Program-made: the position numbers and the translations under genes
Shown here: positions 58,249 to 64,000 of the stretch, piece after piece
Layout of the letters: every line of letters begins with the position of its first letter
Numbering within the stretch: the first letter of the stretch is position 1
Source: Thermoleophilaceae bacterium
Lineage (GTDB): Bacteria > Actinomycetota > Thermoleophilia > Solirubrobacterales > Thermoleophilaceae
Direction: 5' to 3'
NCBI GenBank assembly: GCA_014534235.1
Contig: JACVRW010000001.1
Coordinates: 1 to 64,000, forward strand
Length of the DNA stretch: 64,000 bases
Notes under the pieces: model-generated
The model's input: the letters and a program-made list of their open reading frames with translations, nothing else
What the model was told of the DNA's origin: nothing
Databases searched by the model: none

Positions 58249-59140
58249 ATGCCGACCCCCCTCGAGGAGGCGCCGGCCTCGCTCGCCGGCGGCCGTAGCC
58301 TGTTCCTGAAGCGCGAGGACCTGCACGAGCTGGGCGCGTTCAAGTGGCGCGGCGCCCTGCCCGCGCTGCGCCGCTACAGGGACGACGGCGGGGATGCTGT
58401 GGTGACGGCGTCGACGGGCAACCATGGCGCCGCCACCGCCTGGGCCGCGGACCGCGTGGGCGTTCGCGCCGTGGTGTTCGGCCCTGAGGACGCAAGTCGG
58501 GCCAAGGTCGCGGTCATGGAGGAGCTGGGCGCCGAGCTCCACCTGGTCGGCGCCGATCTGGACGAGGCCAAGGAACGCGCCCGGGCGTTCGCCGCGGAGC
58601 GGCGGCTGCCGTTCTTTGAGGACGCCGCTGAGCCGGCGCAGTTCGACGGGTACGCCGAGATCGCCACCGAGCTGGTCGAGCAGCTGGGACGGCGGCCGGC
58701 GGCCACGGTGGTGCCGGTGGGGAACGGGGCGCTCCTGATCAGGATCGCACGCCAGCTGCGCGAGGGTGAGCGGGTCGGTGTGGTGGCGAAGGAGGCCCCG
58801 GTGATGGCGCTGAGCGTGGCGGTCCGGTGTCCCATCGAGTGCGACAGGTGCGCGACCTTCGCAGACGGGATGGCCGATTCGCGTGGCGGTCCCCCTCGCC
58901 GTGACCGAGCTCGTAGGCCTGGGAGTGCGCATGGTCGAGGTCTCGGAGCGGGCCCTCGCGCGCGCCGTCAGCGCCTTCGACGCGGCCTTCACCCGCGCGG
59001 AGGGCTCGGCCGCGGCGCCGCTCGCCGCGCTCACCGAGATCCCGGAGGTCGACGGTCCCGTCGTGCTGATCGTGACCGGCCGCAACATCGACGACGAGCT
59101 GCAGCGGGCGGTGGAGGACCCGGAGAGCTTCCCGCCGTAG
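58249..59140 (+). pseudogene. fold-type II PLP enzyme (threonine dehydratase-like), frameshifted
   Basis: The protein begins with FLKREDLHELGAFKWRGA, which holds the PLP lysine, then TASTGNHGAATAWAAD and VVPVGNGALL. This is the threonine/serine dehydratase or threonine synthase fold. Near 58878 an extra T breaks the frame after FADGMAD; the frame from 58883 continues VAVPLAVTELVGLGVRMVEV to a natural ending at 59140. The joined product would be ~296 residues. Both halves look intact, so this is either a recent mutation or an assembly indel. Confidence 0.7.
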
Positions 59141-59209
59141 GGCGTTGGCGCAGGCGATCCGAGACACTGGGGCCGTGCCCGTCCCCCAGCTAGCGTCCCG
59201 GACGCGCCC

Positions 59210-60133
59210 ATGAGCGCGATCGGCCTCGGACTGGCGGCCCTGGGACGCCCCGGCTACCTGAACCTCGGCCACGGCGCCGACCTGGGGGTGGACCGTTCGG
59301 TCGAGGCGCTCGAGCGTCGCTGCCACGAGGTCCTCGACGCCGCGTACGAGGCCGCTGTGCGTCACTTCGACGCGGCGCGGTCCTACGGCCGGGCCGAGGA
59401 GTTCCTCGCCTCGTGGCTCGAGGCGCGCGGGATCGAGCCGGGGGCGGTCACGATCAGCTCGAAGTGGGGCTACACCTACACCGCCGACTGGCAGGTCGAC
59501 GCCGATCCGCCGGAGGTCAAGGACCTCTCGGTAGCGACGTTGCGCCGGCACCTGGTTGAGACGCGCGCGTGGCTCGGCCGCTGGCTCTCGCTGTACCAGA
59601 TTCACTCCGCCACCGTGTCGAGCGGTGTGCTCGATGATGCCGCCGTGCTCGGCGAGCTGGGCGCGCTGCGATCGAGCGGGGTGGGGGTCGGGCTGACGGT
59701 GACCGGCACCGATCAGGCCGAGACCATCAACCGTGCCCTCGAGCGGGGCGGCTTCGACTCCGTCCAGGCCACGTACAACCTGCTCGAGCCCTCGGCGGGT
59801 CCGGCGCTCGAGCGCGCGCATGCCGCGGGGCTCCGAGTGATGGTGAAGGAGGCGCTCGCCAACGGGCGGCTGACGCCGCGGGGCGATTGCGCGCCGCTCG
59901 AGGCCGCCGCGAAGCGGCTCGGCGCGACGAGCGACGCCGTCGCGATTGCCGCCGTCCTCGCGAAGCCCTGGGTGGACGTCGTCCTCAGCGGCGCCGCCAC
60001 CCGGGAGCAGCTGCGCAGCAACCTGAGCGCGCTCGAACTCGAGTGGTCTGCCGAGCTGGACGACGAGCTGGCCGGCCTCGCGGAGCCGAGCGAGCGCTAC
60101 TGGTCCACGCGCTCGAGCCTTCCCTGGACGTAA
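59210..60133 (+). CDS. aldo/keto reductase
   Basis: The protein has 307 residues. AKR features: HFDAARSYGRAEEFL (Asp and Tyr), SSKWGYTY (Lys) and YQIHSATV (His), with a C-terminal LSGAATREQLRSN cofactor loop. The barrel is of the AKR11/13-like group that includes sugar and aldehyde reductases. The N-terminus is short, and the usual GLGT strand reads GLGLAALGRPGYLN. No operon partner is evident; tadA follows 72 bp later. Confidence 0.87.
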   Translation: MSAIGLGLAALGRPGYLNLGHGADLGVDRSVEALERRCHEVLDAAYEAAVRHFDAARSYGRAEEFLASWLEARGIEPGAVTISSKWGYTYTADWQVDADPPEVKDLSVATLRRHLVETRAWLGRWLSLYQIHSATVSSGVLDDAAVLGELGALRSSGVGVGLTVTGTDQAETINRALERGGFDSVQATYNLLEPSAGPALERAHAAGLRVMVKEALANGRLTPRGDCAPLEAAAKRLGATSDAVAIAAVLAKPWVDVVLSGAATREQLRSNLSALELEWSAELDDELAGLAEPSERYWSTRSSLPWT

Positions 60134-60205
60134 GGGCGGCGCGCGTCCGCCGGGCGTCGCCCGCCCCCGGGGGCGAATTTCGCGTGTTCGGGTCTTGTCC
60201 TCCGT

Positions 60206-61495
60206 ATGGAGGCACTCGACGAGCTTGCGGCGGCGCTTCGCGGCCGGCTGATCGAGCGGGCGCGCTCCGGGGAAATCCCGGGGGCGGGGCTCGAGGACGA
60301 GGTGCGGAGCCTCGTCGACCGCGAGGCGGCGCCGCTACCGGAGGAAGATCGCGCGGCGCTGTGCCAGCGCGTTGTGCTTCTCGCACGCGGCCTCGGTCCG
60401 CTCGAGCCGCTGCTCTCGGACCCGCGGGTCGACGAAGTCATGGTCAACGGCCCGAGCGAGGTGTACGTGGAGCGTCACGGCCGGCTCGAGCGGACGGGCG
60501 TGGCGTTCGACGGCGAGGGCGAGTTGCTCCACGCGATCGAGCGGATCCTCGCCCCGTTGGGCCGCCGCGTGGACGAGGCGTCGCCGCTCTGCGACGCCCG
60601 CATGCCGGACGGCTCGCGCGTGCACGTCGTCATTCCGCCGTTGTCGCTGTCGGGCCCGTGCCTCACGATCAGGCGCTTCCGCCGGGAGGGGTTCTCGCTG
60701 CGGGAGTTGGTGACGCGGGGCACGCTGACGCCCGAGCTCGCGGAGTTCCTTGCGCTGTGCGTGGCGGCGCGTGCGTCGATGCTCGTCAGCGGCGGGACGG
60801 GCTCGGGCAAGACGACGACGTTGAACGCACTCTCGGGGGCGATCCCGGGTGAGGAGCGGATCGTGACGATCGAGGACGCCGCGGAGCTCCGCCTGCGCCA
60901 GCGACACGTGGTGCGCCTCGAGGCGCGCCCGCCGAACCTCGAGGGACGCGGCGAGGTGACGATCCGCACCCTGGTGCGGAACGCTCTGCGCATGCGGCCC
61001 GACCGGATCGTCGTCGGCGAGGTGCGCGGCGCCGAGGCGCTCGACATGCTCCAGGCGCTGAACACCGGTCACGACGGCTCGCTCACCACCGTCCACGCCA
61101 ACTCGCCCGCCGACGCACTCCGGCGGGTTGAGACGCTGGCCCTCATGGCGGGCGTGGGGCTGCCGCATAGCGCGGTCCGCGAGCAGGTGACGAGCGCGCT
61201 CGATGTGGTCGTGCACCAGGCCCGGCGCCCGGACGGCATGCGCGTCATCGAGTCCGTGACCGAGGTCGTGCGCACCGCCGGCGGAACGGGTACCCGCGAG
61301 CTCTACCGCCGAGGCTCGCCGCTGCGCGCGCCGGGAGACGGCCCGCTCGGCGCGCGGCTGGGCGCGCTGCAAGACGGGGAAACGCGCTTGGGGCGCGTAG
61401 GGGAGGCGGCCGGCAGCCGGCCGCTCTCGGAGGCTGTCGGCGTGGGGCCGCCGGAGGATGCAGCGACGGCCCGACGCCCGCGGGAGTCGGCGTGA
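60206..61495 (+). CDS. tadA: Tad/Flp pilus assembly ATPase (TadA/CpaF)
   Basis: The protein has 429 residues. This is a secretion ATPase of the VirB11/CpaF type. After the N-terminal domain (PLEPLLSDPRVDEVMVNGPS) come Walker A VSGGTGSGKTTTLNAL, the Asp box ERIVTIEDAAEL and Walker B RMRPDRIVVGEVRG, and then the His box GSLTTVHANSP. The last ~70 residues are a variable tail. It powers assembly of Flp-type pili at the inner membrane. It overlaps tadB by four bases. Confidence 0.92.
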   Translation: MEALDELAAALRGRLIERARSGEIPGAGLEDEVRSLVDREAAPLPEEDRAALCQRVVLLARGLGPLEPLLSDPRVDEVMVNGPSEVYVERHGRLERTGVAFDGEGELLHAIERILAPLGRRVDEASPLCDARMPDGSRVHVVIPPLSLSGPCLTIRRFRREGFSLRELVTRGTLTPELAEFLALCVAARASMLVSGGTGSGKTTTLNALSGAIPGEERIVTIEDAAELRLRQRHVVRLEARPPNLEGRGEVTIRTLVRNALRMRPDRIVVGEVRGAEALDMLQALNTGHDGSLTTVHANSPADALRRVETLALMAGVGLPHSAVREQVTSALDVVVHQARRPDGMRVIESVTEVVRTAGGTGTRELYRRGSPLRAPGDGPLGARLGALQDGETRLGRVGEAAGSRPLSEAVGVGPPEDAATARRPRESA

Positions 61496-62358
61496 GCTCG
61501 CCCACCGGTCTGGCGTTCCTTGCCGGGGCGGCCGGGGCCATCGGTGCCTTGGACCTGCTTGGGCCCCTTGCCGCACGCCTGTGGCGCGGCGCGCCGGCGC
61601 TGCTCCGCGGCCATTTGGGCCTGGTCGACGTGCTCGGTCGGCTGGGCACGGAGGGCCGGGATCCCGGCGCCGTGGAGCGCCGGAGGCTGCTCCTCGCGGG
61701 TGCTGTTGCGGCTTTCCTCACGGGAAGCGTGCTGCTCGGGCCCCTCCTCGGGTTGGCACTCGCGGCCGGCGGTCCCTGGGTCGTCTCCCGCGCGCTCAGG
61801 GCGCGGCGGGAGCGCTACCGCCGCGCCGTCGATGAGGGCGCCCCGCAGGCGGCGATCGCGATAGCGGACGCCATCGGGGGCGGACACTCACTGCGCGGCG
61901 CGCTCGAGCAGGCCGCCGGATCCGTCCACGGCGAGGCGGGACACGAGTTGCGCCGGGCGGTGGCCGAGCTGTCAGCGGGGGCGACCACCGACGCTGCGCT
62001 TGAGTCGATGCGAGTGCGTGTCCGGTCTGCACGCCTCGACGCGATCGTCGCGGCGTGCTTGCTCCAGCGCCGAGCCGGAGGGGACCTGGCGCGCCTGCTG
62101 CGCCACAGCGCCCGTTCGATGGAAGAGCAGGCACGGCTGGAGGGGGAGGTGAGGTCGGCGACCGCCCAGGCGCGTTTCACCGGCCTGCTTGTGGCGCTCC
62201 TGCCTCTGGGCGGCGCTCTGCTCACGGAGCTGGCGAGCCCCGGCTGGTTCGCGGGGCTCTGGAGCTCTTTCCTGACCGCCTGGCTCGTGGGAATGGCCCT
62301 CTTCCTCCAGCTGGTGGCGGCGGTCCTGGTGCGCAGGCTGGGTCGGGTGAGGTGGTGA
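61492..62358 (+). CDS. tadB: Tad pilus inner-membrane protein TadB
   Basis: The protein has 288 residues with a GspF/T2SF domain: two N-terminal helices, a cytoplasmic region (AIAIADAIGGGHSLRGALEQA, RRAGGDLARLLRHSARSMEEQ), then two C-terminal helices (FTGLLVALLPLGGALL and WLVGMALFLQLVAAVLV). With TadC it forms the membrane platform driven by TadA. Starts and stops overlap both neighbours by four bases. Confidence 0.88.
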   Translation: MSSPTGLAFLAGAAGAIGALDLLGPLAARLWRGAPALLRGHLGLVDVLGRLGTEGRDPGAVERRRLLLAGAVAAFLTGSVLLGPLLGLALAAGGPWVVSRALRARRERYRRAVDEGAPQAAIAIADAIGGGHSLRGALEQAAGSVHGEAGHELRRAVAELSAGATTDAALESMRVRVRSARLDAIVAACLLQRRAGGDLARLLRHSARSMEEQARLEGEVRSATAQARFTGLLVALLPLGGALLTELASPGWFAGLWSSFLTAWLVGMALFLQLVAAVLVRRLGRVRW

Positions 62359-63338
62359 GTGCCGGTGCCGGAGGGTGGAGCCCCGGCGCCGAGCTGGCGA
62401 GCGCGGCCGCGGGGGTGCCGGCCGTCTCCGGGATGTCGACCGCCGGCGCCGGGGTACCCAGCGTCGCCACCGTACTGGCCTTTGCCGCCGGCGCCCTCGG
62501 GGCCGTCGGCGCCGCCCTCGTGATCCGACCGCGGCGCGTCGCCTCGCGCGATTCGCCGCGGCGCCGGCCGCGCGCCTTGCGGGGCGCGCGCCTCCTTCGG
62601 GCATTCGCGGCCGCCGGGGCGCGCCTGCCGCCCGGTCCGGCCGCCGCGCCGGCGGACCTGGCCGCGAGGATCGCCGCCGCCGGCCACCCCGCCGGGCTCG
62701 GTCCCCGCGAGCTGATGGCGGCCAAGGTCGCCGCGGGCCTCGCCGCCGGCGTCGCCGGCACGATGCTGGGGACCAGCACCCCGGGGAGGCTCGGTCCACT
62801 GGTCGTGGTCGCCGCACCCCTCGCCGGATTCCTCGCGCCCGATTTGTGGCTGGCGCGGCTGGCCGCCGACCGTGCCCGGCGCGTGCGGCGCGAGCTGCCG
62901 ATGCTGTTGGATCTACTCCGGGTGACGGTGGAGGCCGGGACCTCTCTGCCCGAGGCACTGCGGCAAGTGGGTGAGCGTGCCGATGGACCGCTCGCCGCGG
63001 AGTGGCAAGCCGTCGGCCGCCAGGTCGCCCTCGGTGTCCCGCTGGCGACGGCGCTCCCCGGCATGGTCGAGAGCGTCCCGCTTCCGGAGGTGCGGGCGCT
63101 CGTGGCCGCACTCGACCGGGCCCGCCGGCACGGCGCGCCGCTCGCCGAGACCTTGGCCGCCCAGGCGCGCGACTCCCGCTTCGCGCTCGCGCGGCGCGTC
63201 CGCGAGGACGCCGCCAGGGCTGGGCCAAAGATGCAGCTGGTCGTCGCTCTGCTTCTCGTCCCGTCCGTCCTGCTGCTCGTGGCGGCCGCGCTCGCATCAG
63301 CGCTCCTCGGCCGCGACGGGGAGGTCGTGCCGGTGTAG
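62355..63338 (+). CDS. tadC: Tad pilus inner-membrane protein TadC
   Basis: The protein has 327 residues from a GTG at 62355. It has hydrophobic segments near residues 35-55, 130-165 and at the C-terminus (MQLVVALLLVPSVLLLVAAA), and a T2SF domain with MLLDLLRVTVEAGTSLPEAL and HGAPLAETLAAQARDSR. It is the partner of TadB. No pilin (flp), prepilin peptidase or tadE/F gene follows; the next gene is unrelated, so pilin genes must be elsewhere. Confidence 0.88.
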   Translation: MSAGAGGWSPGAELASAAAGVPAVSGMSTAGAGVPSVATVLAFAAGALGAVGAALVIRPRRVASRDSPRRRPRALRGARLLRAFAAAGARLPPGPAAAPADLAARIAAAGHPAGLGPRELMAAKVAAGLAAGVAGTMLGTSTPGRLGPLVVVAAPLAGFLAPDLWLARLAADRARRVRRELPMLLDLLRVTVEAGTSLPEALRQVGERADGPLAAEWQAVGRQVALGVPLATALPGMVESVPLPEVRALVAALDRARRHGAPLAETLAAQARDSRFALARRVREDAARAGPKMQLVVALLLVPSVLLLVAAALASALLGRDGEVVPV

Positions 63339-63373
63339 CTTGCGCGCGGCGCAGGCCGGACAAGGAGGAAAAC

Positions 63374-63688
63374 GTGACTGCACGCCTCTGGCGAGGGGCC
63401 GTCCGCCGAGACGACGGCGACGCATACGCGGAGTACATCGAACGCACGGGCGTGGCGGGCTACAGGAGCACGCCGGGGAACCGGGGGGTCACGATGCTGC
63501 GCCGCGACGTGGACGACCGCTGTGAGTTCCTCGTGCTCTCGCTCTGGGACTCCATCGACGCGGTCAAGGCGTTCGCCGGCGAGGACTACGAGACGGCCAT
63601 GTTCTACCCCGAAGACGAGCGCTTCCTCATCGAGCGCGACGAGAAGTCGTCGCACTGGGACGTGGCCACGCACGTCGCCTCCGGCTGA
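63374..63688 (+). CDS. antibiotic-biosynthesis-monooxygenase-like (ABM/dimeric alpha-beta barrel) protein
   Basis: The protein has 104 residues from a GTG at 63374 with a strong AAGGAGGA site 5 bases upstream. The pattern AYAEYIERTGVAGYRSTPGN, MLRRDVDDRCEFLVLSLWDS, AVKAFAGEDYETAMFYPED fits the small dimeric alpha/beta barrel family (heme-degrading or quinol-type monooxygenases and related binders). The exact function is unknown. Confidence 0.7.
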   Translation: MTARLWRGAVRRDDGDAYAEYIERTGVAGYRSTPGNRGVTMLRRDVDDRCEFLVLSLWDSIDAVKAFAGEDYETAMFYPEDERFLIERDEKSSHWDVATHVASG

Positions 63689-63786
63689 CCCCGCCGCCCG
63701 CCGATGCAAGAACGCTGCGCCCGGCCCGGCACGGTCGTCTCGAACGCGCGTAAGCTGCCGACCGCCCAATTCACGAAGGAGGGAAC

Positions 63787-64000
63787 GTGTACGCGCGCGT
63801 AGCGACATTCGAGAGCGATCCCGCCAAGGTCGACGACGCCATCGCGATGGTCCGTGCCGAGGTCGAGTCCGGCGACACACCGGCCGCACTCGAGGGCACG
63901 AAGATGCTGATGCTGGTCAACCGGGAGAGCGGCAAGGGCCTCGGCATCACGCTGTTCGAGAGCGAGGAAGCGATGCGCCGCGGGGACGAGGCGCTTAACG
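63787..64000 (+). CDS. small ABM-like alpha-beta barrel protein, N-terminal part (cut by window end)
   Basis: The GTG at 63787 has AAGGAGGGA just upstream. The visible 71 residues start VYARVATFESDPAKVDDAIA and include KMLMLVNRESGKGLGITLFE. This is the strand-helix-strand pattern of dimeric alpha/beta-barrel proteins, like its upstream neighbour. The stop lies beyond the window. Confidence 0.65.
   Translation, partial: MYARVATFESDPAKVDDAIAMVRAEVESGDTPAALEGTKMLMLVNRESGKGLGITLFESEEAMRRGDEALN

Noticed and set aside
58204..59211. Upstream extension of oligoendopeptidase F to 59211
   Set aside because: It would add 336 residues without features, antisense to the PLP enzyme. The ATG at 58203 gives the normal family length.

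Overview
The window is a 64 kb stretch of very GC-rich, densely packed bacterial chromosome. Many genes start with GTG and overlap by four bases (GTGA or ATGA). Several gene families point to a deep-branching actinobacterium, most likely Thermoleophilia or a relative such as Rubrobacteria: a degenerate Rho paralog, PspA with a PspAA partner, DUF3618 and actinobacterial holin-family membrane proteins, a resuscitation-promoting-factor-like protein behind a c-di-AMP riboswitch, and actinobacterial-style Tad pilus genes. This placement is an inference from gene content; no rRNA gene is present.

Layout. 1-4 kb: the end of an ECF vitamin transporter (T component, double ATPase, and an S component fused to an extracellular alpha/alpha-toroid). 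4.1-11.5 kb: a colinear run of nitroreductase, glpD, an atypical folP, a metallophosphoesterase, a cyclic 2,3-diphosphoglycerate synthetase with 2-phosphoglycerate kinase, and the Rho-like protein. 11.5-15.5 kb: a secreted copper protein, a hypothetical protein, an MFS transporter and a small protein. 15.5-21 kb: envelope genes, namely a decayed K+ channel, a TPM-domain protein, an interrupted PspA/PspAA pair, and three stress-type membrane proteins ending at a strong terminator. 21-23 kb: a 3-hydroxybutyrate dehydrogenase, a small membrane protein and an AlkB-like dioxygenase.

23.2-38.9 kb is the centrepiece. It holds a complete selenocysteine system (selC tRNA, selD, selA, selB), a K+ transporter, a frameshifted formate channel, cytochrome bd oxidase (cydAB plus a small membrane protein), and a three-subunit formate dehydrogenase. 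The catalytic subunit has an in-frame UGA followed by a clear bacterial SECIS hairpin. fdhD closes the block. Together these could take up formate, oxidise it with a selenoenzyme and pass the electrons through quinone to oxygen.

39-46 kb is a low-density region rich in gene remnants (LacI, alpha/beta hydrolase, a membrane protein, GNAT). Among them are intact genes for an aldo/keto reductase, an MMPL exporter and a cupin-SRPBCC fusion. 45.8-48.1 kb: a two-component system and a CpaB-like protein. 48.2-59.1 kb: rpiA, lon, an SDR, the riboswitch-controlled Rpf-like protein, an MFS transporter, an M20 peptidase, a methyltransferase, oligoendopeptidase F and a frameshifted PLP enzyme. 59.2-64 kb: an aldo/keto reductase, a tadA-tadB-tadC pilus secretion core and two small monooxygenase-like genes, the second cut by the window end.

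Several otherwise well-conserved genes carry one single-base indel or stop codon (near 15841, 18013, 18483, 29099 and 58878). Some of these may be assembly errors rather than true decay.
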